Below, piece after piece: positions 52,129 through 60,781 of a stretch of 64,000 nucleotides of DNA (its first letter is position 1; each line of letters begins with the position of its first letter). A program made the position numbers and the translations under genes. The notes beneath the pieces are model-generated. The model saw only the letters and a list, made by a program, of their open reading frames with translations. It searched no databases and was not told the DNA's origin. The DNA is from Thalassobacillus sp043497085 (GTDB lineage: Bacteria > Bacillota > Bacilli > Bacillales > Halobacillaceae), in the NCBI GenBank assembly GCA_043497085.1, contig JBIEKI010000004.1; one strand, 5' to 3'.

Positions 52129-52200
52129 TAGTGAGGGCGGGCAGGGAAAACAGAAAGCTTTCCGCGGGCGAGACGGGAAGCGACCTATTTTCCTGGACCC
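52129..52200. repeat. Deleted remnant of the palindromic repeat
   Basis: The sequence GGGCAGGGAAAACAGAAAGC, then GCTTTCCGCGGGCGAGACGG, and ATTTTCCTGG are the arms and shoulders of the GGGAAAACGG-type palindrome with its centre missing. It lies just downstream of the spoVE stop. Confidence 0.6.
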
Positions 52201-52222
52201 GTTACTCTGTATCAGCAAATGA

Positions 52223-53332
52223 TTAAAGTTTCGAGTATCTGCTGACGCTTAGCAGGATACCTACAGAACATAGCGTTAAGGTCAAAGACGATCCGCCATA
52301 GCTTAAAAACGGAAGTGTGATGCCCGTGACAGGAATGAGACCTGTCACAACACTGATATTGATCATCACCTGGATTGATATCATGCCGATGATGCCGAGC
52401 GCAAGCAGACTCCCATATAAGTCAGGAGCATAAAGGGCTACCCTTATTCCTCTCCACAGAATAAGCAGAAATAACAGCAGGACAAAGGCGCCACCAAGAA
52501 ATCCTAACTCTTCCGCTAAAATAGCAAAAATGAAATCTGTCTGGGGCTCAGGAAGGTAAAAGAATTTCTGCAGACTCTGGCCAAGCCCAAGCCCCATTAA
52601 ACCGCCAGGGCCAATCGCATATAAAGATTGAATGATTTGAAAGCCACTGCCTAATGGATCTTCCCAGGGATTCAGGAAGGCAGTTATTCGTTTGATCCGG
52701 TAAGGAGCAGATGCAATCAATCCAACAAAACCAGCCAGCCCAAGCAGACCTAACCCGATGAAATGCGCCCATCTGGCGCCAGCCACAAAAATCATCAGCA
52801 TGCAAGTGCCCACAAGTACAACCCCGGTTCCTAAATCCGGCTGCAGCATAATCAGTGCAAATGCCACCATTACCAGACTCAAGGCAGGCAAAAACCCTTG
52901 CTGAAAAGAAGTGATGTATTTTTGCCGTTCCGATAAGAACTTAGCTAAAAATATAATCAAACCGAGCTTCATGAATTCAGACGGCTGGATACTGAAAGCA
53001 CCGACTCCAATCCAGCTTTGCGCCCCTCCTCTGACCATACCGACCCCAGGGATCAATACCGCTATTAAAAAAACAAAACAGATAATTAAGAGTTTTTTTG
53101 CATGGGTCCTCCAGAATAAATAAGGTATTCTTGCAATAAAAAACATCGCCAGGACCCCGACACCTGCAAATAGAATCTGGCGTTTCGCAAAGAAAAATGA
53201 ATCGTTGAATTTATAGGTCGCCCATATACTGGATGAACTGTATACCATGATGACTCCTATCGTCAGTAAAGAAAGGATTCCGACCATCAATAGGATATCC
53301 GGCATTGTTTTAGGATTACTCGTCTTATGCAA
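52223..53332 (-). CDS. spoVE: Stage V sporulation protein E (SEDS glycosyltransferase, FtsW/SpoVE)
   Basis: SpoVE is a SEDS peptidoglycan polymerase that works with SpoVD to build the spore cortex. Ten membrane helices are visible over 369 residues; signatures include LIPGVGMVRGGAQSWIGVG near 92-110, SIQPSEFMKLGLI near 113 (catalytic-region Glu/Asp loop follows), NPWEDPLGSGFQIIQSLYAI near 222-241, YLPEPQTDFIFAILAEELGF near 262-281 and SYGGSS near 345. It is closer to SpoVE than to vegetative FtsW. The start is TTG 53332 with GGAGGAGGGG nine bases upstream; that ribosome site is part of a hairpin. Confidence 0.94.
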   Translation of the reverse strand: MHKTSNPKTMPDILLMVGILSLLTIGVIMVYSSSSIWATYKFNDSFFFAKRQILFAGVGVLAMFFIARIPYLFWRTHAKKLLIICFVFLIAVLIPGVGMVRGGAQSWIGVGAFSIQPSEFMKLGLIIFLAKFLSERQKYITSFQQGFLPALSLVMVAFALIMLQPDLGTGVVLVGTCMLMIFVAGARWAHFIGLGLLGLAGFVGLIASAPYRIKRITAFLNPWEDPLGSGFQIIQSLYAIGPGGLMGLGLGQSLQKFFYLPEPQTDFIFAILAEELGFLGGAFVLLLFLLILWRGIRVALYAPDLYGSLLALGIIGMISIQVMINISVVTGLIPVTGITLPFLSYGGSSLTLTLCSVGILLSVSRYSKL

Positions 53333-53334
53333 AG

Positions 53335-53378
53335 AAAAAACCCCTCCTCCAACTAAAATTGGAAAATGGGGCTTTTAC
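53335..53378 (-). terminator. Hairpin between murD and spoVE whose 3' arm is the spoVE ribosome site
   Basis: On the minus strand CCCC...CCAA and TTGG...GGGG can pair around a short loop (53341-53371), followed by T6 and then the TTG start of spoVE. The GGAGGAGGGG site is in the 3' arm. It could be a weak terminator, a translation block, or both. Confidence 0.6.
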
Positions 53379-53392
53379 TGCGGAACAAGCCC

Positions 53393-54742
53393 CTACTTCA
53401 GCTTATGCACAGCTTGGACATACATATGCCCTCTTTCTTCAAAAGTACGGTATTGATCCCAGCTTGCGCAAGCTGGAGACAAGAGGATGACGTCCTTATT
53501 TTCGGATAGTTCATAAGCTGTCTGTGCTGCTTGTTCCACATTATCGACTTTTTTAATTGCTGTTATACCAGCCTGTTCTCCAGCCTGCTGGATTTTATCG
53601 GCTGTTTCGCCGAACACAACCATCGCTTTGACATGGTCTAAAAAAGGAACTAATTCATCAAAATCATTTCCCCGGTCAAGACCGCCTGCCAAAAGAATCA
53701 CCGGCTGTTTAAAAGAACTTAACGCTTTCGAGGTAGCGAGAATATTTGTAGCTTTCGAATCGTTATAGAACAGTCTGCCTTCAATGTTGTCTACAAACTC
53801 TAAACGGTGCGGAACACCTTTGAAGCTTGTCAACACGTTTGTTATTCCTTCATTGGTGGCACCATTCAATTTAGCAGCAGCTACTGCTGCCAAAATATTT
53901 TCCATATTATGTTCCCCGACAAGAACAACCTCGTCCCGCTTGATGATTGGCTCGCCGTTGTAATAGATATATTCTTCATCCGCATACGCGCCCTTATCAA
54001 GTTTCTGTTTTGTAGAAAAAGGGATAAGCTGTGCGTTTGCTTCGCCTATAAACTTAGCAATCGTCGGATCATCGTAATTAAAAACGAGAAAATCTTCCTT
54101 AGACTGGTTTTTGAAAATTTGCGCTTTCGCCTGTTGATAGTTCTCTAATGTTTTATGATAGTCCAGGTGGGCTTCATATATATTCAATAATACGGCAACA
54201 GTAGGCCGGAAACGCTCAATGCCCATCAATTGGAAAGATGACAATTCAATAACCAACGGGTCTTGATCATTCGTCTGCCTGGCTACTTCACACGACACTT
54301 CTCCGATATTACCAGCGATACTTGACTGCTTGCCGCTTTTCAATAACATTTCATGGGTCAGGGTAGTGGTAGTGGTTTTTCCATTGGAACCCGTAATCCC
54401 AATCATCGGTCCTTTATGAAGGATACCGGCAAGTTCTACTTCCGTGATGATCGGCAGCCCGCGCTCCTCCGCTTCAGCTATCAGGCTGTTGTCATATGGA
54501 ATGCCAGGATTTTTGATCATGACATCGATTCCATCCAGTGCTGAAACAGGATGGCCGCCAAGGATAATTTCGGCGCCTGCCTCTTTTAGCTCCTGTACGA
54601 CCGGATCCTCCGGGTTAGCTTTATAATCATTGATACGGACAGAAATACCGCTATCCAATAACAGCTTAGCAGCAGCTGTTCCGCTTTTAGCGAGTCCTAA
54701 AATTAGTGCATGATGATACGTAAAGTCTTCTAGTCGTTTCAA
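53393..54742 (-). CDS. murD: UDP-N-acetylmuramoyl-L-alanine--D-glutamate ligase
   Basis: MurD adds D-glutamate to UDP-MurNAc-L-Ala. The ATP loop GITGSNGKTTTTTLTHEML is near 113-131; ALILGLAKSGTAAAKLL near 11-27 binds UDP; FYNDSKATN near 320 and LLAGGLDRGNDFDEL near 345-359 complete the active site. TTG 54742 overlaps the mraY stop (TTGA) and is eight bases after GAGGTG; a GTG three codons upstream has no room for a ribosome site. 449 residues. Confidence 0.95.
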   Translation of the reverse strand: MKRLEDFTYHHALILGLAKSGTAAAKLLLDSGISVRINDYKANPEDPVVQELKEAGAEIILGGHPVSALDGIDVMIKNPGIPYDNSLIAEAEERGLPIITEVELAGILHKGPMIGITGSNGKTTTTTLTHEMLLKSGKQSSIAGNIGEVSCEVARQTNDQDPLVIELSSFQLMGIERFRPTVAVLLNIYEAHLDYHKTLENYQQAKAQIFKNQSKEDFLVFNYDDPTIAKFIGEANAQLIPFSTKQKLDKGAYADEEYIYYNGEPIIKRDEVVLVGEHNMENILAAVAAAKLNGATNEGITNVLTSFKGVPHRLEFVDNIEGRLFYNDSKATNILATSKALSSFKQPVILLAGGLDRGNDFDELVPFLDHVKAMVVFGETADKIQQAGEQAGITAIKKVDNVEQAAQTAYELSENKDVILLSPACASWDQYRTFEERGHMYVQAVHKLK

Positions 54743-55725
54743 CCTAACCACACCTCAATATAGATTCCTAGCATTGCAAACACAAGACCGAGCAGCCAGA
54801 AAGACGTCACTACACGCCATTCCGACCAGCCTTTCAATTCATAATGGTGATGAAGCGGACTCATACGGAATACCCGCTTGCCTGTAGTTTTAAAAGATAT
54901 GACTTGAATGATAACGGATAAGGTTTCGATAACAAACACGCCACCGATGATGACAAGTAATATTTCCAGTTTGGTAAGAATTGCTACTATAGCGATCGCT
55001 CCACCCAATGCCAGTGAACCGGTGTCTCCCATGAATACTTTAGCAGGATGTGCGTTGAATACCAAAAATCCCAGCAGTGCCCCAACAATAGCCAATGAAA
55101 ATATCGTGATTTCAAATTGTGGATTACCCGTCCATGCAAGAATGGCAAAAGCACCGAAAGCTAAAGCAGCCGTTCCTGCGAGCAGCCCGTCGAGACCATC
55201 TGTCAGGTTAACAGCATTCGAAGCACCTACCAGCATGACGAGGATCAATACCGGGTAAAGCAGTCCGAGGTCCAACTGAATATCAGTAGCCGGAACAGCT
55301 ATGTATGTCGGAAAGTCATGCTGTCTTAGAATCATGTAAACCACAACAGCAATGACTAATTGTGCCAGTAGTTTCTGCTTGGAGGTCAAGCCAAGATTCC
55401 GTTTCATGACGACTTTGATAAAGTCATCTAAAAAGCCGATCAATCCATACCCGATCAATACGAATAAAAGTAAAAAGACTTCAAAACTCATCGGGTTGGG
55501 ATTGAATTTTGCTGCCATGATCAAGGTTGTGATACTAACAGAAAATAATACCATCAACCCTCCCATGGTAGGTGTTCCGGATTTTTTTTGATGGCTTTCT
55601 GGTCCTTCTTCCCGAATACTCTGACCAAATTTCAATCTGCGTAGAAAAGGGATGAATACCGGTGAGATCAGGACGGTGATTAAAAATGCGACTGCTATGG
55701 TGATTAATAGTACAAAATCGTTCAT
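54739..55725 (-). CDS. mraY: Phospho-N-acetylmuramoyl-pentapeptide-transferase
   Basis: MraY moves phospho-MurNAc-pentapeptide onto undecaprenyl phosphate to give lipid I. About ten membrane helices; GTPTMGGLMVLF near 50-61, DDFIKVVMKRNLGLT near 100-114, NAVNLTDGLDGLLAG near 170-184 and MGDTGSLALGGAIA near 232 carry the catalytic Asp residues; PLHHHYELKGWSE near 288-300 is the His loop. 328 residues. Followed directly by murD. Confidence 0.97.
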   Translation of the reverse strand: MNDFVLLITIAVAFLITVLISPVFIPFLRRLKFGQSIREEGPESHQKKSGTPTMGGLMVLFSVSITTLIMAAKFNPNPMSFEVFLLLFVLIGYGLIGFLDDFIKVVMKRNLGLTSKQKLLAQLVIAVVVYMILRQHDFPTYIAVPATDIQLDLGLLYPVLILVMLVGASNAVNLTDGLDGLLAGTAALAFGAFAILAWTGNPQFEITIFSLAIVGALLGFLVFNAHPAKVFMGDTGSLALGGAIAIVAILTKLEILLVIIGGVFVIETLSVIIQVISFKTTGKRVFRMSPLHHHYELKGWSEWRVVTSFWLLGLVFAMLGIYIEVWLG

Positions 55726-55758
55726 TTGTTGTTCCTCCTTTACGACAGTTCCCGTCCG

Positions 55759-57123
55759 TTACTTTTCTATCAAGGGCTCGATAATTGTTTCCAGTTCTAC
55801 ACCTCGGGATGCTTTTACCAGAATGACTGTATCCTCGCCCAGTTCTTTTTCGACCATTTGCTGCAGCTTTTGCTTATCGGTGAAATGGTCCGTTTTTATT
55901 TTAGGATTTTTTTGTTTAGCGGCTATACTGATTTGATTGGCATCTTCTCCATACGTAAATACAGCAGCGATTGTGTCATCAATCACTTCTGCCACAGACC
56001 GGTGCATTTGTTTCGCGTGTGTGCCAAGCTCATAAATATCACCAAGAACAAGCACTTTGTGCGTCTTTTCTTTCATTCCCTTGATTACTTCGATGACAGC
56101 TTTCATCGAGGTGGGAGAAGCATTATACGCATCATTAATGATCAAAGAGCCGTGCTTTCCTTTTAGTCTTTCGAAACGCATGCCTGTCACTTCTATATCG
56201 TTTAATCCTTGTTGGATCTGTTCTGGTGAAATATCCAAAAGACGAGCAAGGGTAATGACGAAGCTTGCATTTTTAACATTATGCTTCCCGGCAAGCGGTA
56301 ATTCATAGTTGATGCCAGCAATAGAAAAACGGCTGTTTTGATCTGTCAATTCAAGGTCTTCGATACGGGAACGATTCTGAGGCTCCATCCCGCACCCCCA
56401 ATTGTTCTCATCCTTTAATTCTTCTCTAAGCAAAGGTTCGTCTCCATCAAAAATCAAGGCCCCTTCGTTCTTAAGCCCTGCTTTTATTTCCAGCTTTGCC
56501 TTAGCAATCCCCTCCCGGCTTCCTAAATATTCAATATGAGATTCGCCGATATTTGTAATGATTGCATAATCCGGCTTCGCTAAATGGCTCAGCACTTCGA
56601 TTTCCCCAGCCTGGCTCATACCCATTTCCAGGACGGCCACTTCTGTATGTTCAGGCATAGCAAAAATAGTCAATGGCAAACCGATGTGATTATTAAAATT
56701 CCCAGCTGTTTTATGGGTGCGGAATTTAGTGCCCATGACAGCTGCCGTTAAATCCTTCGTAGTCGTTTTTCCATTTGAGCCGGTCACACCGATAACAATC
56801 GGGTCGACTTTTTCTAAATAGAGTACTGCCATCGCCTGCAGAGCAGCCAAAGTATCGTCGACAAAAAATAACGGGAAATCCGTCGGTACATACCGAGGTA
56901 TTTCCCTGTCTTTCTGCCATATCGATGCGACAGCACCATTTTCAATCGCTTGTTTGAGGAACTCATGGGCATCGAAGTTTTCGCCGACAATCGGAACGAA
57001 AATGCTCTGCTTCAGATCTTTTCTTGAATCTGTCATTACATGACGTAATGGAATACGATCATTTACTGCCCCTTTGGACTCCGGGAATAAATCATTCAAT
57101 TCGTTTACAGCAAATAACATCAT
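55759..57123 (-). CDS. murF: UDP-N-acetylmuramoyl-tripeptide--D-alanyl-D-alanine ligase
   Basis: MurF adds D-Ala-D-Ala to the UDP-MurNAc tripeptide. GVTGSNGKTTTKDLTAAVM near 112-130 is the ATP loop (GKTTTKD is typical of MurF), followed by TAGNFNNHIGLPLTI near 140-154, VLEMGMSQAGEIE near 165-177 and NDAYNASPTSMKA near 333-345. 454 residues. Its start overlaps the murE stop (ATGA). B. subtilis has murF elsewhere beside ddl, so its presence between murE and mraY is a difference. Confidence 0.95.
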   Translation of the reverse strand: MMLFAVNELNDLFPESKGAVNDRIPLRHVMTDSRKDLKQSIFVPIVGENFDAHEFLKQAIENGAVASIWQKDREIPRYVPTDFPLFFVDDTLAALQAMAVLYLEKVDPIVIGVTGSNGKTTTKDLTAAVMGTKFRTHKTAGNFNNHIGLPLTIFAMPEHTEVAVLEMGMSQAGEIEVLSHLAKPDYAIITNIGESHIEYLGSREGIAKAKLEIKAGLKNEGALIFDGDEPLLREELKDENNWGCGMEPQNRSRIEDLELTDQNSRFSIAGINYELPLAGKHNVKNASFVITLARLLDISPEQIQQGLNDIEVTGMRFERLKGKHGSLIINDAYNASPTSMKAVIEVIKGMKEKTHKVLVLGDIYELGTHAKQMHRSVAEVIDDTIAAVFTYGEDANQISIAAKQKNPKIKTDHFTDKQKLQQMVEKELGEDTVILVKASRGVELETIIEPLIEK

Positions 57124-58595
57124 TTACTCTCCTTTAGCTGCTTTAAAAGTTCTCGTGCTATTTCACGGTCATCAAACTCGTATCGTTTGCCGTTAATGTC
57201 CTGATAGGTCTCATGCCCTTTGCCGGCAATTAAAATCATATCCCCTGGCTGTGCTTTTTCCACAGCAAATCGAATCGCTTCCTTACGGTCCACGATTCTG
57301 TCATATCCTCCTGCTTCCAGATGCTCCACCATATCATCGAGGATCTGCTCTGGAGGCTCTGTTCTAGGGTTATCGGAAGTGAAAATAGCATGGTCACCAA
57401 ATTCCATCGCTACATCAGCCATTAACGGACGCTTCGTACGGTCACGGTCTCCACCGCAGCCAACAACTACCCTTACTTTGCCCCGACAGAACTCCTGCAT
57501 CGTCTGCAGGACATTATGAAGGGAGTCGGGTGTATGGGCATAATCGACGACTACACCGAAGGGCTGCCCTTCTTCCACAGGCTCAAAACGCCCGCGCACA
57601 CCTTTGGTAGCTTCCAGCGCTTGCTTGATAACATCCAGTTTCACCCCGGAGGCGATAGCTGCGCCTGCTGCGCCCAGCATATTATAAACATTGAATTTAC
57701 CCATCAAACTGCTGTTGATGGTGACCTCGCCTTCCGGAGTGTTCAATGTAAAGGTTGTGCCTTTTTCATGTAATTGAAGATTCTCAGCCATAATTGCAGC
57801 TTCTTTTTGAATGCCATAACTAAGAACCGGCTGGGCAGTACTTCGCTTCATGACGTCGGCTGCAGGATCGTCCTCATTGATGATGGCGAATTTAGGTTTC
57901 TCCGGATTGAAGGTATTGCCCAGTTGAGCGAACAATAGCGATTTAGCATGGAGGTATTCATCCATATTCCCATGATAATCCAAATGGTCCTGACTCAGGT
58001 TTGTAAAAACCGCTACATCAAAATCACAGCCATGGACCCGGCCTTTATCCAATGCATGAGAAGACACTTCCATAACCGCAGTGTCCACATTTCTTTCCTT
58101 CATCTCATGAAAACTTTTTTGCAAAAACAAAGAGTCTGGTGTCGTATTCTTAACAGGATACACCGACTCATTTATTTTCATTTGGATCGTGCCGATCAAG
58201 CCGGTTTGATGTCTGTTCATTTGAAAGATTTCATCAAGCAGATAACTGATTGACGTTTTACCATTCGTACCGGTGATCCCAATCAATTGCATGGAAGTGG
58301 TAGGGTAGTGATAATACGCGTTGGCTATACTGCCCATCGCCCTGTTCGTATCCGGCACAACAATATACGGGATAGAAACCTTCAGCGGACGTTCACAGAT
58401 AATCGCAGATGCTCCCTGCTGCACCGCCTGGTCCGCAAAGTCATGGCCATCAAAATGTTCCCCGGGGAGACAGATGAACAGGTCCCCTTCCTTTACATTC
58501 CGGGAGTCCATCTCCACCCCGTTAATTTCGATATCCTTCAATGGTTTATTTGTTTGAAAATAAGGTATATGTCTCAATAATTCTGGTAGCTTCAT
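57120..58595 (-). CDS. murE: UDP-N-acetylmuramoyl-L-alanyl-D-glutamate--2,6-diaminopimelate ligase
   Basis: MurE adds the third residue of the stem peptide. ITGTNGKTSISYLLDEIFQM near 111-130 is the ATP loop, FTNLSQDHLDYHG near 207-219 and DYAHTPDSLHNVL near 345-357 are conserved. The DNPR motif in FTSDNPRTEPPE near 402-413 is the known signature for meso-diaminopimelate specificity rather than lysine or ornithine. 491 residues is normal. Confidence 0.96.
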   Translation of the reverse strand: MKLPELLRHIPYFQTNKPLKDIEINGVEMDSRNVKEGDLFICLPGEHFDGHDFADQAVQQGASAIICERPLKVSIPYIVVPDTNRAMGSIANAYYHYPTTSMQLIGITGTNGKTSISYLLDEIFQMNRHQTGLIGTIQMKINESVYPVKNTTPDSLFLQKSFHEMKERNVDTAVMEVSSHALDKGRVHGCDFDVAVFTNLSQDHLDYHGNMDEYLHAKSLLFAQLGNTFNPEKPKFAIINEDDPAADVMKRSTAQPVLSYGIQKEAAIMAENLQLHEKGTTFTLNTPEGEVTINSSLMGKFNVYNMLGAAGAAIASGVKLDVIKQALEATKGVRGRFEPVEEGQPFGVVVDYAHTPDSLHNVLQTMQEFCRGKVRVVVGCGGDRDRTKRPLMADVAMEFGDHAIFTSDNPRTEPPEQILDDMVEHLEAGGYDRIVDRKEAIRFAVEKAQPGDMILIAGKGHETYQDINGKRYEFDDREIARELLKQLKESK

Positions 58596-58676
58596 TTTCT
58601 ATCATCCTAACTGTAAACACATTCTCATCTATTATAGCAAAAGTTTCTTCATCTCACGATGACAGAAAAAAATTTA

Positions 58677-58779
58677 ATTAGGAAAACTTGACTTGTCCCC
58701 AAGACCATAGGGCGAAAGCCTTCGTTTTTTCCTATTCTTTCATCCTTTAATAAAGGTAAATATTCTTAAAGGAGAAAAC
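58677..58779 (-). repeat. Double-hairpin element, copy 3 (murE-spoVD gap)
   Basis: A diverged copy of the elements at 30884 and 37715. On the plus strand GGAAAACTTGACTTGTCCCC, GGGCGAAAGCCTTCG and TTTTTTCCT correspond to the longer hairpin. The end pairs changed together (AGGAAAA with TTTTTCCT in place of AGAAAAA with TTTTTCTT), so base pairing is kept. It lies between spoVD and murE. Confidence 0.75.
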
Positions 58780-58781
58780 TA

Positions 58782-60704
58782 TCATTTACCTAAGTATACA
58801 CGCACAGGCGAACCCATTTCTAACTTTACCCCAGGCTCTGGCGCCTGTTCAATAACTTTCTCCCCTTCGCCGCTTACTTCGATGTTTAAATCGACAAGGT
58901 AAGTCGGGAGTTCGTCTTTCTCCATTCCGATCAGGTCAGGCATTTCCACCATCGGCTGATCCGGCCATTTGTACTCTTTTTCCAGACCGCCATCTCTTTG
59001 TTCGACACCAAGCGCCCGCAGGCTGTCTTCCATGATATTGCCGACAAGCGGAGCAGCTACTACACCACCGAATTGGATGGTGTTCTTGGGATTATCCACT
59101 GCTAAATAAACGACAATTTGAGGATCATCAGCAGGGGCAAACCCAATAAACGACACGATATGATTGTTGCTCATATATTTCCCGTCTTTGCCTACCTTCT
59201 GAGCGGTACCAGTCTTACCACCGACACGGTATCCTTCAACATAAGCGCCTCTTCCAGATCCTTTAGCGACGACGCTCTCGAGTGCTTTACTGACTTCTTT
59301 AGATGTTTCTTCGGAAATGATTCTTTTTTTCATTTTTGGCTCATTTTTTTCAACAATGTCGCCTGTCACCGGATCCCTCCAGGCTTCCTGAATATATGGT
59401 TCATATAAGTATCCACCGTTTACAGCAGCAGCCACAGCCATCACTTGCTGGATAGGGGTAACGGAGACCCCTTGGCCAAAGGCTGTGGTCGCAAGTTCGA
59501 CCGGGCCGACATTTTCGGGCTTGAACAATATTCCTTTCCCTTCTCCTTGCAGATCTATTCCTGTTTTTTCACCAAATCCGAAATCATCGATGTAATTGAA
59601 CAGTTTTTCTTTACCAAGTTTTTGTCCCAATGTTACAAAACCGGGGTTACAGGAGTTTTGTACGACTTCCAAAAAAGTCTGATCGCCATGTCCGCCTTTT
59701 TTCCAACACCTTATCTTAGCTCCATCCACATTAATAGAGCCAGAATCATGATAGTGGTCCTTATGCAGATCGACGAGGTTTTCTTCCAACGCTGCTGCCA
59801 GGGTGATGATCTTAAATGTGGAACCAGGCTCATATGTACTCCATACCGGTAAATTTCGATTATACACGGAAGGGTCTACATCCTGGTAATTTTCCGGGTG
59901 AAAATTAGGTCGCGATGACATCCCAAGCACACGTCCGGTTTTCGGATCGACAGCAATTGCCACGGCGCCGTCCGGCTCATATTTGGAGACAGCGATATCC
60001 AGTTCCCGTTCCATTATCGTCTGGACGCGTTGGTCGATGGTGAGTTGTAAGTCCATTCCATCTTTTGGGGCTTCGTAAACATCCGCTTTGTTCGGCATAC
60101 GCTTTCCTTTCGCATCCGAATAAAACGATAAGTAACCTGGATTTCCGCTTAATTCTTGATCATAATAAGCTTCCAGTCCCATTAGACCTTGGTTATCGAT
60201 GCCAGTGAAGCCAAGCACATGAGAAAGAAACTCTCCGTTCGGATAGTAACGTTTCGAGTCCTGTGCGACATATATCCCTTCCATCCGTAACCCTTGGATT
60301 GCTTTGGCCTGTTCCTCTGAAATCTTTCGTCCTTCTGGATGGATTCTTTCGATCGAAATATTTTTCGTAACATGCTGGTAAGCTTTTTCCAATGGCATGT
60401 CCAAAATCCTTGCCAACTCCTGAGCAGCTTTTTTCGGTTCCTTTATCTGTCGTGGCACGACCATCACGGTAGGGGCTGAAACATTACCAACCAATACTTC
60501 CCCTTCCGTGTCCAGGATTTTTCCTCGCTCTGGTTCAAACGTAATGTCTCTGCTCCATGATTCTTCCGCATCGGAAACGAGAAAATCTCCCAGCACAAAT
60601 TGGACATAACCAAGCCTGGTCATAATGATCAAAAATATTACTGCTGCCAAAATAAAAACAGTGATCAACCGTTTTCTGACTGTTACGAGTGATACGCGCT
60701 TCAT
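58782..60704 (-). CDS. spoVD: Stage V sporulation protein D (class B penicillin-binding protein)
   Basis: SpoVD is the transpeptidase partner of SpoVE for spore cortex synthesis. One N-terminal membrane helix (about 10-32), the PBP dimerisation domain (about 50-230), then the transpeptidase domain with the active Ser in YEPGSTFKIIT near 300, SCN in QNSCNPGF near 360 and KTG in VGGKTGTAQKV near 498. A single PASTA domain forms the C-terminus (about 582-640), which distinguishes it from PBP2B. 640 residues matches SpoVD. Confidence 0.95.
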   Translation of the reverse strand: MKRVSLVTVRKRLITVFILAAVIFLIIMTRLGYVQFVLGDFLVSDAEESWSRDITFEPERGKILDTEGEVLVGNVSAPTVMVVPRQIKEPKKAAQELARILDMPLEKAYQHVTKNISIERIHPEGRKISEEQAKAIQGLRMEGIYVAQDSKRYYPNGEFLSHVLGFTGIDNQGLMGLEAYYDQELSGNPGYLSFYSDAKGKRMPNKADVYEAPKDGMDLQLTIDQRVQTIMERELDIAVSKYEPDGAVAIAVDPKTGRVLGMSSRPNFHPENYQDVDPSVYNRNLPVWSTYEPGSTFKIITLAAALEENLVDLHKDHYHDSGSINVDGAKIRCWKKGGHGDQTFLEVVQNSCNPGFVTLGQKLGKEKLFNYIDDFGFGEKTGIDLQGEGKGILFKPENVGPVELATTAFGQGVSVTPIQQVMAVAAAVNGGYLYEPYIQEAWRDPVTGDIVEKNEPKMKKRIISEETSKEVSKALESVVAKGSGRGAYVEGYRVGGKTGTAQKVGKDGKYMSNNHIVSFIGFAPADDPQIVVYLAVDNPKNTIQFGGVVAAPLVGNIMEDSLRALGVEQRDGGLEKEYKWPDQPMVEMPDLIGMEKDELPTYLVDLNIEVSGEGEKVIEQAPEPGVKLEMGSPVRVYLGK

Positions 60705-60781
60705 CGATTTGGCCCCTTTCGCGCATAGACTTAGCTTGTATCACTATATGACAGTCAAAAAACGATTAGAACACTGCTCGT

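Larger units (their letters stand above)
51571..52222. other. 652-bp gap between divIB and spoVE, no gene
   Basis: In B. subtilis this position holds murG and murB. Here I find no reading frame with family signatures. The gap holds, from left to right, AACAATTG-rich sequence (51687-51712), an extended -10 promoter (51875-51883), the spoVE terminator (51975-52014) and a fragment of the palindromic repeat (52129-52200). The 62-codon plus-strand frame at 51604-51792 has no ribosome site or recognisable family. Confidence 0.8.

Noticed and set aside
60720..60760. SigE-like -10 (GATACAAG) before spoVD
   Set aside because: A mother-cell promoter is plausible here by analogy, but no matching -35 is present at the right distance.
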